Shown here: piece after piece, positions 45,272 to 57,014 of the stretch
Position numbering within the stretch: position 1 is the stretch's first letter
Layout: every line of letters begins with the position of its first letter
Assembly: GCA_014218235.1 (NCBI GenBank)
Contig: CM024758.1
Span: 68,210,206 to 68,274,205, forward strand
Length of the DNA: 64,000 bases
Direction: 5' to 3'
Source: Colocasia esculenta
Lineage: Eukaryota > Streptophyta > Magnoliopsida > Alismatales > Araceae
Position numbers and translations under genes: made by a program
Notes under the pieces: model-generated
Told to the model about the DNA's origin: nothing
Seen by the model: only the letters and a program-made list of their open reading frames with translations
Databases searched by the model: none

Positions 45272-46182
45272 TCAATTTCTGGCCCCACTACCAAAACCAG
45301 ATGATGATGGTCCTGCTGGTGCTTTACCCTTACTCGCACCCACTGACTGCTGCGGTAGCCGAAAACTACATGAACCTGACTCGCCTACCTGACGAGTCCG
45401 AATAGACCTCTCTAACGTAGCTGCCCTCTGAGCTGCTTCTTCCACTGTTTTACACATGAGAGGTACTATTGCATCCTGCAACTCTACTCTCAAACCTCTA
45501 ATAAAATACTCAACCATCATATTATTATCTGATACTACGTAAGGCGCATATCGGCTGAGTGCCATAAATCACATCTGGTACTCTAAAACTGAAGAGTTAC
45601 CTTGCTGGAGTGTCCTAAACTGCTCCCTTTTTGCTTTCTGAACTTGCACAGGGAAAAATGTATCATTAAACACCTCAAGGAACTCCGGCCAAGTGATAAC
45701 ACTCTCCACTCTGCCTGCAAAGGTGGTCTGCATCTTCAGACACCACCATTCTTGATCAAACCCCTCAACTGATAAGTGGCCAACACCACTCTGTTCACTG
45801 TCGGACACCTCATAGTCGTAAACACTCTCTCAATCTCATGGACCCAGTGCTCTGCTGTATCTGGATTCGGCCCTCCTGAGTAAGTAGGCGGCTGAAATAT
45901 CAGAAACTTCTCAACTTGCATCACTGGTTCCTCTTCTAATAACACTGGTGGTGGTGGTGGCAAGGGTGCTACGAAAGGCACCTCCACTCCTGGCGGTGGC
46001 AGTACAGGGGCCTCAGGTACAGCCCCTCCAACAACTGGGGGTACTGTTGCGGGCGGCATCGGCGCCTGCTGATCCATCCTTGCCCGAATATCCGTGAGGC
46101 TTTCCCAAATCCTCTCTATCATACGCTGAGTGCTCTCCTCTAGATCATCTCCTCCACCACCCCAATCTCTTCTATCAGCCAT
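45272..46182 (-). pseudogene. Element B gag N-terminal and capsid-like region
   Basis: ATG is at 46180-46182, MADRRDWGGGGDD, 9 nt after a 3' splice site-like TATGTAG. A proline-rich part (VPPVVGGAVPEAPVLPPP) precedes the retrotrans_gag core (PPTYSGGPNPDTAEHWVHEIERVF ... FLEVFNDTFFPVQVQKAKREQF). The core passes through a frameshift near 45750 and a TGA at 45569-45571, where E has Arg. A third stretch (45565-45272) follows. Gag forms the particle. It resembles E gag along its whole length. Confidence 0.92.
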
Positions 46183-46191
46183 TTCAAACTT

Positions 46192-48045
46192 CTACATAAA
46201 CAAAACACCAAACAAAAACAAAACAACAAATTATCAGAAACCAGGGCCCCTACCAGCAGTGTACAAAGACCGAAATAAGGCTATGTATCTTTCTAGTTCC
46301 CTTATATTAACACGAACTTTGCTCTGATACCAACTGTGACGGAACACCTCGACCAAGCCCGTTAAACCAATAACGTACTTGATCCGAGTCCCCCTCCCGC
46401 GAACGGGCCGAAGCCTCGCAAGGGATACCACACCACAGTCCGTGTAAACACAAAGGAACACACCATTTCATATATATATTCACAAGTTTACATAGCCATA
46501 TTTCCATAAAAACTGAAAGAAAGTACAAGATCCTGGGGCATACCCCGAGGTACAACTGAAAGAAGTAAATAACTAGCTACACTGCTATTACTACAATTAC
46601 ACTACTACGACTACACTGCTGGAGGTACTGACCCTGCACCGCTACGACGCGGCTCTGAACTGGACGACGGTCGAGAAACGTCCTCCTTGCCTACACCTGT
46701 GGGGGTAGGGGTGAGCCTCGCTAGTCACTGGCTCAGTAGGGACTCCCCCAACACCGAGCAAAACCAAACCACAGGTACGAAAGCAGTAAACAGTACCAAC
46801 AATTTATAGAACAGCTAAGCAAGATATTAGAGCTGTAAAAGTACTCACCGTCTGCCGACTACGTAAAACAACTGTAATAAATAAATGGCAAACAAGTACA
46901 AATGTACGAGCTAAAGTAGAGACAGCCAAACAGAAGCCACGTGAACTGGTTCGCGACACCAGAGTCTGACTCGGACAAGCTAACATAGGTCTACCTCTCA
47001 GTCTCGCAGCCACGGACGAAAGGTCCAGCTGCCGCTCCACGTGAAAAGGTCAAGCAACTGTGGAGACCAACTAAACACCACCACCTGCGGACCACACGGT
47101 CGCATGCCCATGCCTGACACCTCTAGAGACCCTGGCCTGGGCCCTCTAGAGTGAGGCACGGGAAAAGGACTAGCTGGGGACCAGTGTCGACTACTGGTGT
47201 CCGTACCCCCAACTACGAGCACGCTACAAGTGACTAAAAGACAAGTACGGAAGTCACTGTCCCACTGTCGTCTTTCCCTCAGCCGGACGTACAACTCAAG
47301 CAAAGGAGTGAGGGTGTTCAGGTCAGACGACACAGACCTCGACGGTACAACACAAGTACCGGGACAAAGCCCCGAGCTAACAGCCTGGCTCACAGAGAAC
47401 CTGGGGCACCCAACTTGAGAGGTAACCACGGTAGGCGTCGTACTACTCGCCACGTACACAAAACCACGTGCACGTCACACAAACCACGTGAAGACTCACG
47501 TCGCGTGCACTAGTAGTCCACTACACGTGAACACCACGTAGACACGTAAAGAAACAACACAACTGCGTACCCAGTACGCTAATCTCAGAAACCACGTGCG
47601 CTAGGTGCATCACAATTACCATTGCATCGCCCGATATCATTGAATATCTAATGTAACAACATTTTCATAAAAACATGTTGGCGGCATCATCGACTGCCGT
47701 CAATGGGATGTAAACGGCAAGGTATCTAGCCGTTAATCTCCCAGCTGAAGAACTTGGCGTCAATCGATGTTGACGCCAAGCTCCTCAACTCCAGTTCCTG
47801 CAGAAACCCTAAACCGATTCTACAGTTTCTTGGTCCCGAAACCATCGAGAAAACATGAGGAAATACTTCCTCTAACATCCACACACTATAGCAAACCGTA
47901 ACCATATGTTTTGCTACTTATATTATCAAACCACCCTTTAAACCCGCATGGATCACTTCCTTCCCAGAAACGCTGATTATCACATCATTTCATGCTTTCA
48001 GAAACATTAAAGCGATTAGAATGAACTAAAGGGATCGTCCCCTAC
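46192..48045 (-). other. Predicted leader intron of element B, spanning the PBS
   Basis: The donor in the 5' LTR is CCTGAG|GTAGGGG (GT at 48045-48044), conserved in the left LTR and similar in E. The acceptor follows a long T/G tract (GTTTTGTTTATGTAG|A) ending at 46192, 9 nt before the gag ATG. The 1854-nt interval holds a CTTGGCGTCAA inverted repeat and the PBS. E has TTATGTGTGCAG|G at the equivalent acceptor. Predicted only. Confidence 0.5.
46321..46332 (-). promoter_or_regulatory. Element B primer-binding site (tRNA iMet type)
   Basis: TGGTATCAGAGC on the minus strand, 2 nt inside the 5' LTR. Confidence 0.92.
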
Positions 48046-48580
48046 CTCAGGACACGCTTAAACCTCCTAAATTCTCCTGCTTCGCACCAAACCCTCCACG
48101 AGCTCCTACGGTGATTACACCTCGCTCCGGCGTTTCCTTGGCCAATCGTCACTGCCTCGCGTTCCGCGATCCTCCAATTAACCTTTTGCAACCTTAGAAG
48201 TAGTAGGAAGCCAGGAACATGAAAACAGGGCGAGGGAGAGGGAGAATGAGCTGAGGAAACTGTCCTCGGGTAGACCTATTTTGCAGGTCGCACAGGTTGG
48301 CGTCAACCAGACTGTCGCCAATCAGACCGCCATGATTAGATGTCCATATCCCTTGTCGCCAAGTTCATAGAGTAAACGTCAAAAACATGGACGCCAACAC
48401 TGTCAACGACCACACCTGGCCGTCAACTCCCTATCAACTACAGCAGGTTCTATTTTATCTCAGGACCAAACCTGTACCACACCTGCACACACCACACGAC
48501 CAAACCCACACTGGCCTCACATGGCCACCACAACCAACACGCACATGATCCTAAGGATCCAAAAAGCACGCGATGTTACA
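46335..48580 (-). repeat. Element B 5' LTR (right copy)
   Basis: It matches 39206-41467. The TATA-like site of the left copy (AAAATATAGG) has lost two bases here (AAAATAGG, 48276-48283), so the 5' promoter may be weakened. Dyads lie at about 47685-47780 and 48297-48430. Confidence 0.93.
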
Positions 48581-48585
48581 TATCC

Positions 48586-49040
48586 CCTCCTGGATGGCTG
48601 AACCTCACTCTCTTCTTTCTGGCTGGCAACTGGTTACCTTGTATCATGATAGGAACCTCATCCAAATAGCATGTAGTAAGCATGAATCACAAGATGGTAC
48701 CTCTACCACAAGCTCACACTACCTCTCCTCATATGGATGTACCATGCTATCAATGAAATCTTCAGAAATGAAGGAATGGGATGCACCCGGATCAATTAAT
48801 GTTCTAGCAGAAAATTCAAGGAGCGGTATAATACCTTCAATCAAATTTGACGCCTCCGCTTGAGCCCTTGTGATTGCCATCACTCGTCCTCGTCCTCCTC
48901 CTCTCTGGTAAAGTGTGCCTCTACCACGCTCAGCTGAAGACTGCTGCTGCTGTGGCTGTGGTGCCCTCTTCCATAACTAGCTCTTCTTGGATACGGACAC
49001 TTCCTTGCCAAATGCCCCGGTTGATCACAATTGTAACATA
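48586..49040 (-). pseudogene. Element E zinc knuckle and protease fragment
   Basis: On the minus strand from 49040: CYNCDQPGHLARKC (CCHC knuckle, about 48998-49039), then a shifted linker. The protease region reads LIDPGASHSFISEDFIDSMVHP at about 48800-48730, split over two quoted halves LIDPGASHSFIS and EDFIDSMVHP. The active-site serine of DSG is proline (codon 48788-48790), which should inactivate the enzyme. Compared with B, a stretch of about 35 residues including the DYDIILGMDWL block is deleted in frame near 48620. The fragment is bounded by the H and B TSDs. Confidence 0.88.
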
Positions 49041-49045
49041 TGAAT

Positions 49046-52000
49046 TGTAGCGACCCTGATTATACCGGTACGGTTATACCAACCCACGTCGGTATAGTGA
49101 ACGTTTCCACAGTGGGACATTTACCCAACAATAACATTCAGCTGAGATACACGTGAATATAAGAACAGAGTAGCAGAAGTAAAAGAACTACTGTCTTCAT
49201 TTCATTCATCATCCACATTTAACATACATTATTGCATTAACATTTAAAGAACTAAAGTCCACATAATCCATATAAATGAAGTGCTAAGATAAATTACATA
49301 GTTTGTCCAAGTTTACATGATAATTCTAATACAATGCCTCAATTACATACATCAAATGTCAAAATGTCACAACTAAGCTCCACCAAGCTAGCTACTCCCC
49401 GCGTTCGGAGTCGCTCTCCACGGTCTCCTCCAAAGGTGTGTCACCTACTACACCTGTACGCCGAAGCAAGTAATGAGTCTAAAAGACTCAGCAAATAACA
49501 CTACATCTATCATCCATGCACATATCATAGCAGGTTTTTACATACACATTTACAAGACACAACATGTAGCATGCGTGACATTGAAATTAACAATCTATCA
49601 TGGTAATTCTACTAATGAAACACATGATTATTGCTTTCAGATTTTTCCTAAATTAAAATCTCCTATCACATTCTCTAATCATCCAACACATGAAAGTTCT
49701 ACTTCAATTAAGCTAAAACATGAAAGCATCTAGCATGATTAGCTTACATACATGAAAGAAACCTTGCTAACATGGTTACTACTCATTCTTACACATGCAC
49801 ATAACCATTTTACATGCTTTAAGCTTGCTGTTTTGACATGGTTTAACACTTTCACAATCTAACACATGAAAGCCACATTCTCATTCAAACCACAACGTGA
49901 GGGTAATATACATGGAATGGTTTACACAAAGTAAGGATTGTCCCTAGCATGGATTCTACGCATTGTACACATGTAGGACATGATCATAACCACATTTATA
50001 TTGCTGTTTTAACATGATTTCAGATCATTATATCATGGATTTCAATTTCACATCCTCACATTTTGGTTTCACAAATTTACACAATTCTTATTCACATACT
50101 TCACGCTTTACACATTCACAATTTCACATGTTCACATTCTCACTTTACACATGAACACATTCACATTTCACATTTTCACATATTACACTTTAGTGCTGTG
50201 ACACATAGTCCAAACCACCATAAGAAGGACACATCACATCACATACACATAGACGTCACCTAGGCAATATAGTGACGACTCTTGGACTGCGCAGACCGGG
50301 AGAACAAGTCTCCACCCTAACCAGTGGTACTTGTCCACCTCCAGGATTTCATCCTAATGCCCTTAGGATCACAACACATTGAACCTTCCCATGGGGACTT
50401 TTCCATGGTACGGTTCCACAGCCCTCTATGGAAGCAGTATCACACTTGGCACAGTCTTACACATTTCACGTTCACTGATTTTTAACACATACTTTTACGC
50501 ATGACACTCACATCACATTCATTCTCTTAATCACAACATGACTCTATTTTTCTCCTAATCATGCCACTACAGATGACAGAAATTAACATTCAGGAAGTTT
50601 CACAATCAGGTTGGGTTGCACAGAAATTAAATCATTTCACAATGGCATGCATCAATTCACATATTCTCGCATGGAAATTTCATATTGCATTTATAGTTGT
50701 CCAAATACCTTAGAATTTAACCACATGCTGATTACAGGTTTATGATTTCACATGCAAATTTACATTTTTTTGACTCATATTGCATTTACAGAAATTAAAA
50801 CATTCAGTTGCATGCCATTCATAATTCAACTTGTCATGGGACATAACCTAAATTCTTAGATTGACAATTCACAGATCTGAATCTATCATATATGTTGTCA
50901 TAGAAATTTTCCCCGAATTTATTTCACAACATACCATTTACTGTGAATTTTTTGGAATCCTACACATACTTCCTATTTCCATTGCAGTAATTACAGTAAA
51001 TCATATGAACATGGATAATTTCTCAAATTTACAGGGTATGAACGACACATATACACATGGGGTAGAAAAATCTAGGGCAATTAATTCCTCAGAAATCATA
51101 TAGACAGTAGGTAATCATGCATAACCCTTTTTTTCCAACATGTATTTCGATAAATCAACAATTTATGCCATCCACAGAAAATCACAGAAATTTCCACACA
51201 CATCACATTAGCTATTTTACATAACATATAAAATTTACACTATATCCTCATGCGTCAAAGTCCGAAAAATAATTACTTAAGGTAGAACAGTTCACTGTTC
51301 TGCACTGAAGAACTTGGCGGCAGTGTCTGGCCGTTCAAGAAGATGGACGGCAAGATCGCTGGACGCACACTGGAGATCTTGGCGTCAAGGCATTGACGCC
51401 AAGTTCCTGTCTGTGCAGAACACAGACCGAGCTCCAATTAACAAGAAGAATGGGGGATCTAGGACACGAGGAAAAATGTGTAAAAATAAGAAAACCCTAC
51501 TAGACATCTACAGGGACGATGTGTGTAGGTTACTTGCCTTTCAAAAATCTCCAGAAGGATCAAAGGTGGCGGTGAAGCTCTCCTTGGGCAGTCCCAAGAA
51601 GCTCCCAAGAAAGCCTTCCTCCGGGTTCTTGAGCAAGCTCCACAGCAGGTCGAGGTCGGGGATGCCTTCCTCGATGTTCCAGCTACCTCCTTGTCGTGGT
51701 AGATGGCCGGATCAAGCTTCAGATCGCCGGATTAAAGGTTGCAAAGGTGGGGTTTTGCTCACAGCAGCTAGGGTTTTTCTCTATCTCTCTCAAAGAGGTC
51801 AAGAGAGGGGTTTTAGGGTTCAACTCGGGTTCAGATATAGGAGAGAGGCCTCCCCATCCCGAGGGTTGATGTGAACCCCTTTCAGACCGTTGGGGACAGC
51901 TCCCCAATGGGTGAGCTAGCTTGCTCCCGGAAATCGGGCTCTGCAACGCATGCAGGTCAGAGAAATTAACGTCCACATCGCTGGACGCTGGATTTAGTGT

Positions 52001-52304
52001 TGGCGTCAATATGGTTGACGCCGACACAACACAAACGTCCATTGATATTGACGCCAAGTTGGCCTTCGGCCAGAACTCAAAACATGCAGAAACCATGCAC
52101 AACTTATACCTATATATGAGCCATATGTATACTATTATGTACATGCTACCATCATACCATTCATACATTATTTACATCTAATTATACACATGCATGCATA
52201 AGTACACTAACTAGTACTTACGTAGATATTTGCATACATACATACAAAACATGAAGTATTCACATGCAATACCAATTAATGCAAAAAAATTCGAGGGCCT
52301 TACA
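49046..52304 (-). repeat. Element H 3' LTR (left copy)
   Basis: From the left: a TATACC-rich start, CACAT-rich simple sequence (50040-50190), a hairpin block (50200-50460), dyads (51310-51403), GC donor-like AAG|GCAAGTA (51538/51537), TATA-like CCTATATCTG (minus strand, 51833-51842) and further dyads (51965-52060). The 51314-51874 ORF overlaps these signals antisense and is not supported as a gene. Confidence 0.93.
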
Positions 52305-52320
52305 CCCTCTCCCCCTTAAA
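52305..52320 (-). promoter_or_regulatory. Element H polypurine tract
   Basis: TTTAAGGGGGAGAGGG on the minus strand against the LTR, the same as in C. Confidence 0.88.
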
Positions 52321-52349
52321 GAAACTTCGTCCTCGAAGTTAGAACGATG

Positions 52350-53736
52350 CTACTCAAACAAAAGGGATACTTCTTCTTCATCGCATCCTCAAGCTCCCAA
52401 GTAGCCTCCTCTCGCGAGAAGTTCCGCCAGAGAACTTTCACCGACGGAGATGCTGAACCTTCCGGTCAAGAATAGCTACTGGTTGCTCGACATACGACAG
52501 ATCTGGCTGAATCTCCACTGGCTCACGACTAATCACATGAGACGGATCTCGGACATACTTCCTGAGCATCGAAACGTGGAAGACGGGATGAACACTAGCC
52601 AAAGCTGGGGGTAATGCTAGCTCATATGCCACGCTGCCCAAACGTCTGAGAACCTCAAATGGGCCAATGAACCTAGGGCTTAATTTACTATGCCTACCAA
52701 ATCTGACAACACCTCGAGTAGGCGATATCTTCAAGAAGACATGATCACCCACCTTGAACTCCAAATCTTTCCTCCTGTTGTCGGCATAGCTCTTCTGCCT
52801 ATCCTGAGCCGCAACAAGCCTCTTCCTGATAAGCTGGATCTTATCCGAAGTCTCCTGAACTAACTCCGGACCGATCAGCTGCCTATCACCGTCTCCTCCC
52901 AACATAAAGGAGATCTGCAGGGCCGACCATACAACGCCTCGAATGGAGCCATACCAATACTCGCATGAAAGCTGTTGTTGTATGCGAACTCCACTAGAGG
53001 TAAATGACGCTCCCAATCATCCTTCCAATCCAAAACACACGCTCTCAACATATCCTCGAGCGTCTGGATAGTCCTCTCGGACTTTCCATCAGTCTGGGGA
53101 TGAAACGCCGAACTGAGCTTCAGCTCCGATCCTAAAGCATCCTGAAGACCCTTCCACAACCTCGAAGTGAATCTCGGATCTCGATCCGAAATGATCGACT
53201 TCGGCACACCATGCAATCTAATGATACTGCTAACATACAATCTAGCTAAACTCTCTACTGACTGCTTCTTCTTCATAGGCAAGAAATGAGCAGTCTTCGA
53301 GAATCTATCTACAACTACCCAAATCGAGTCATTGCCCCTTCTAGATCGAGGCAAACCGAAACAAAGTCCATAGTGACAGCTTCCCACTTCCACACTGGGA
53401 TCTCCATCCTTTGCATAAGGCGGATGGTCGCTGTCGCTCGGCCTTTACTTGCTGACACACCAAACACCTAGACACATAATCCGCTACATCCTTCTTCATG
53501 CCGGACCACCAAAATGATCTCTTCAAATCCTGGTACATCTTAGTGTTACCCGGATGAATAGAGAATCGCGATCTATGAGCCTCCGCTAACACATGCTCAC
53601 GGACATCTACCAAATCAGGGACACAAACACGGTGATGGAATCTAATCACACCGTCCTCATCCCGAGCAATGCCTGCCTTGCCCACTAACTCTAAGAGTCT
53701 AGGGTCGGCTTTCTGTTGCTCGATCACCTCATCCAA
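52350..53736 (-). pseudogene. Element H integrase with chromodomain-like end
   Basis: The pieces 53736-53341, 53393-52875 and 53016-52438 cover the zinc-binding N-terminus (CLVCQQVKAERQ) and the core with ISDRDPRFTSRLW and GKSERTIQ (Asp and Glu kept). The first catalytic Asp lies at the frameshift near 53370. FAYNNSFHASIGM, KLSPRFIGPFEVL and FHVSMLRKYVRDPSHV follow. Frameshifts at about 53370, 52890 and 52445 and a lost base near the end disable it. It is closely similar to the intact C integrase. Confidence 0.9.
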
Positions 53737-55140
53737 ATCGAGGACCTAAGGGATAACTGAGCTACAAAAGCCTGACATAGCGATGGCTCTAACTCAGTCA
53801 ACGCGCAAGCCGCATCTTCCAACATCTTCCAATCCTGCTGGAGAGATGGCCTCTTTCTACTCAGAGCATCCGCTATGACATTCGCCTTCCCAGGGTGATA
53901 TTGAAGGTCGAAGTCATAGTCCTTAAGAACTCAATCCATCTTCTCTGCCTCAGGTTTAATTCCTTTTGGGAGAAAATATACCTCAAGCTCTTGTGGTCGG
54001 TAAACACCTCAATCTGACACCATAAAGATAGTGCCTCCATTCTTTAGTGCATGAACCACTGCTTCGAGCTCCAAGTCATGAGTCGGATAGTTCTTCTCAT
54101 GCTCCTTCAACTGACGAGAAGCATAAGCCACTACCCTTTCTTGCTGCATTAGCACACAGCCTAAACCAATCCGAGACGCATCCGTGTAGATAGCAAAACC
54201 TCTACACCGCTCGGTAAGACTAACACCGGAGCTGACGTGAGCTTAGTCTTCAGCAATTGAAAACTACTCTCACACTTCTCGGACCAAACAAACTTCACTC
54301 CCTTTCTGGTGAGCTGAGTCAATGGGGCGGCGATGGATGAAAATCCCTCAATAAATCGCCGATAGTAACCAGCTAAACCAATAAAACTACGAATCTCCGA
54401 AGGGGTCTTGGGATCTCCCAATCCATAACTGCCTGGACCTTTGCTGGATCAACTGCTACACCAGCACCGGAGATAACATGCCCGAGGAAATGAACCTCGC
54501 GCAACCAAAATCGCACTTGCTGAATTTAGCATACAGCTGTGCTCACGAAGAACCTCTAACACTACCCTCAAATGCTGACGGTGTGTGGCCTCGTCGGAGA
54601 GTAGACCAACACATCATCAATAAACACTACGACAAAGCTATCTAGATAAGGCCTAAACACCCTGTTCATGAGATCCATGAACGCTGCAGGGGCATTGGTC
54701 AATCCGAAAGGAAGGACCAAAAACTCATAATGTCCATAACGGGTTCTAAACGCCGTCTTGGACACATCCTCACTCTGAATCCTCAACTGATGATAACCAG
54801 ATCGCAAATCAATCTTAGAAAAGACTGATGCATCTCGCAACTGGTCAAACAAATCATCAATGCGAGGCAAGGGATACCTGTTCTTCACAGTCACTTGGTT
54901 CAGCTTTCTGTAGTCAATGCATAACCTAAGTGACCCGTCTTTCTTCTTGACGAATAACACAGGTGCGCCCCAAGGGGAAACACTCGGCGAATAAATCCTT
55001 ATCAAGCAACTCTGCAACTGCCTCCTCAACTCGGCTAACTCCGCAGGTGCCATCCGATATGGAGCCTTCGAGATAGGAGAGGTGCCCAGAAGCAACTCTA
55101 TGGTAAACTCTATCTCTCTATCCGGTGGCAAACCAGACAA
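53737..55140 (-). pseudogene. Element H reverse transcriptase and RNase H
   Basis: Frame 55140-54568 carries RT from REIEFTIELLLGTSPISKAPYR to the catalytic FIDDVLVYSP. It has a damaged segment near 55010 (a QLQSCLIRIYSPSV-type scramble). The connection (54421-54161) and RNase H (about 54200-53830) lie in shifting frames, with single-base losses near 54590, 54410, 54210, 54015 and 53925. The RNase H sequence is recognisable but not continuous. Confidence 0.9.
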
Positions 55141-55273
55141 ATCATCAGGAAAGATGTCTGAAAATCCTGCACTACCTCAATCTCTGCAAGAGTAGGTGAC
55201 TCATCAGCCTCTGGCACTAGTACCACGCTGGCAAGAAAAGCGTCACAACCCTTGTTTACCATGCGCATCGCCT

Positions 55274-55657
55274 TCATGGCAGAGATGACCATCTTTCCCG
55301 CCAAGTTCCTTGGCAAGGGTGAGAGAACTCATCCTCACCAGGAATGCGGAAAACAATCCTCTTCCGACGACAATCCACTAACGCATAGTGCTCCTCTAGC
55401 CAATCCAGACCAAGAATAGCATCATAGTCCTTCATCTTTAGCAAGAAGAAACACCCTTCTAGGACTCTATCCTCAATGCACACAGGTAGCGACGGAATGC
55501 ACTTCCTAGTCGATACCGTACCCGCAGGGGTGTGCACAGACAAAGGGACCTCTAAATCCTCAGACTCTACACCTGACTCTAGGGCTAGCTGCCTAGCGAA
55601 CCGCTCAAAAATGAACGAGTGAGTAGCACCCGTATCAAAAAAAACCCGAGCGTGCAC
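55274..55657 (-). pseudogene. Element H protease
   Basis: It reads ARVFFDTGATHSFIFERFARQL with a DTG active site intact, and then DYDAILGLDWLEEHYALVDCRRKRI. The frame then shifts into the RT linker near 55310. It matches the C-type lineage and differs clearly from the B/E protease. Confidence 0.9.
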
Positions 55658-56443
55658 ACCTAAAGTAAAACCGTACCTTCGGTGACATGCTCCGCCTGCT
55701 CGGCGTCCTCGCGTGCTAAAGCAAACACTCGAGCTGGGGCTCGGGGCCTTCCTGGTCTTCCTGTAGCTGGCGCTGCTGCCGCTACTGCTGGGGCTGGCGC
55801 TCCGCGCTGGACTCCCTGCTGAAGTCTTGGCAATCCTTGATCTTGTGGTCGCTGCTTCCGCACTTCAAGCACTTTCCCGTAATCATCCAACATTCGGTAC
55901 CACCATGTGTCTTCCCACAGTGGGGACACTCTTTCTTCACACCAGGGGAACGTACAGAAGGTACCTGAGAACTGCCGACTGCCACTGATCGCTGCTGTGT
56001 CTGGTACACCGCTTTCTTCTTATCCTGTCGCTGGAACGTAGCTGCAGGTCTCTTCTGCGAAGCCTTCTTCTCTTCAGGTATTGCTCCATCTCACCCTCCT
56101 GCCTACAAGCAGCGCTGAGGGCCTCGTCCAAAGTGCGGTGGTCAAACGCCACGAGCCTCGTCCTCAGTGATGGCTTCAGGCCCATCACGAACTTCTTTGT
56201 CTTCCTGCGCTCATCTGCCACGATATGAGGTGCATATTTAGAGAGTTCAAAAATCTTGCCTCATATTCTAGCACGGTCATGGAGCCTTGAGCCAAAGAGA
56301 GGAACTCCTGCTCCATCCGATCTTGAATATGCTCGGGGACGAACTTGGCCCGAAGAGCCTCACGAACTCGTCCCAAGCAACATCAATAGCACCGTCCTCA
56401 AACCGGGTACGCAGCATGAAGCCCACCATACATCAGCTCTTTC

Positions 56444-56520
56444 CTGCAGTACACCGCTCATAAGCACCATCTAACAAATCTAACTTAACAAAACATACAA
56501 GCATATAAACTAAAGCATAC
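56444..56520 (-). other. Predicted gag intron 2 of element H
   Basis: 77 bp, T-rich. Donor ACAG|GTATGC (GT at 56520-56519), acceptor TGTACTGCAG|GAA (AG at 56445-56444). Removing it joins the ATYMLQ and ERADVWW codons in phase, as expected for the conserved gag core. B and E gag are continuous at the equivalent place. Confidence 0.72.
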
Positions 56521-56711
56521 CTGTAGCATGTAGGTGGCTAATGTGACCTTATCCTCATCTGCACACCTGATGGCTCGGAAATCTTTTCTATCTCCCTCAT
56601 CCAGCTTTCTGCCAACAATGGGTCGCTCTCCCCCTTAAAAGAGGGTGGCAGCATCCTCTTGAATCTTTCCATGGTAGAAGGTCCACCATGGTCCTGAGCT
56701 GGTACTTGAGC

Positions 56712-56798
56712 CTGCTACAGTACACAGCAAGCAATACACAATCAAAACAATATCGCATAATTAAATAAACAGACTATTAATCATTTTATTAGTCCAAC
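56712..56798 (-). other. Predicted gag intron 1 of element H
   Basis: 87 bp, AT-rich. Donor GCTCAG|GTTGGA (GT at 56798-56797), acceptor TACTGTAGCAG|GCT (AG at 56713-56712). It is phase 0 on both sides. C has the same donor at about 20593, and its large internal deletion begins inside this intron. Confidence 0.75.
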
Positions 56799-57014
56799 CT
56801 GAGCCTCCAACTGTGCCTGGAGTGCTGCCTGGGTATGAGCATGCGTCTGCATGGCTTGCACCAGACCTTGCATGAATACTCCATAATCCACAAGCGGCAG
56901 TGGGGGAAGTACAGGACCTTGCGGTGTTGGGGCCTACTGCTCTGCTTACTCCTCACGTCTCGGCTCGTCCTCACGGGCCGGCGCTCCGCCACGCCTACCT
57001 CTCGAAGCCATGGC

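Larger units (their letters stand above)
39206..48580 (-). mobile_element. Element B: complete Tekay-type Ty3/gypsy retrotransposon
   Basis: 9375 bp, TSD tatcc (39201-39205 and 48581-48585). LTRs are 2262 and 2246 bp, starting tgtgayggaacacc and ending gttaca on the plus strand. All domains are present on the minus strand: gag, zinc knuckle, protease, RT, RNase H, integrase and chromodomain-like tail. It is the same family as E, into which it inserted. The RNase H and integrase active sites are mutated, and gag-pol carries several stops and shifts. Confidence 0.95.
55660..57012 (-). pseudogene. Element H gag, three exons with two short introns
   Basis: ATG is at 57010-57012 (CCATGG), MASRGRRGG. 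Exon 1 runs to 56799 and carries in-frame TAA and TAG codons. Exon 2 (56711-56521; MERFKRMLPPSFKGESDPLL) has one lost T near 56565. Exon 3 starts at 56443 with ERADVWW and contains the gag core (56376-56185, 56221-55937). Two zinc knuckles follow, CPHCGKTHGGTEC and CLKCGSSDHKIKDC (about 55925-55845), then a Gln/Pro/Ala-rich tail. Exon ends were chosen because they restore one phase and remove AT-rich non-coding stretches. The copy is a pseudogene, with at least four lesions besides the introns. Confidence 0.82.

Noticed and set aside
51314..51874. A 186-codon ORF on the plus strand
   Set aside because: It is antisense to the H LTR promoter and leader, and is not preserved in the right LTR.
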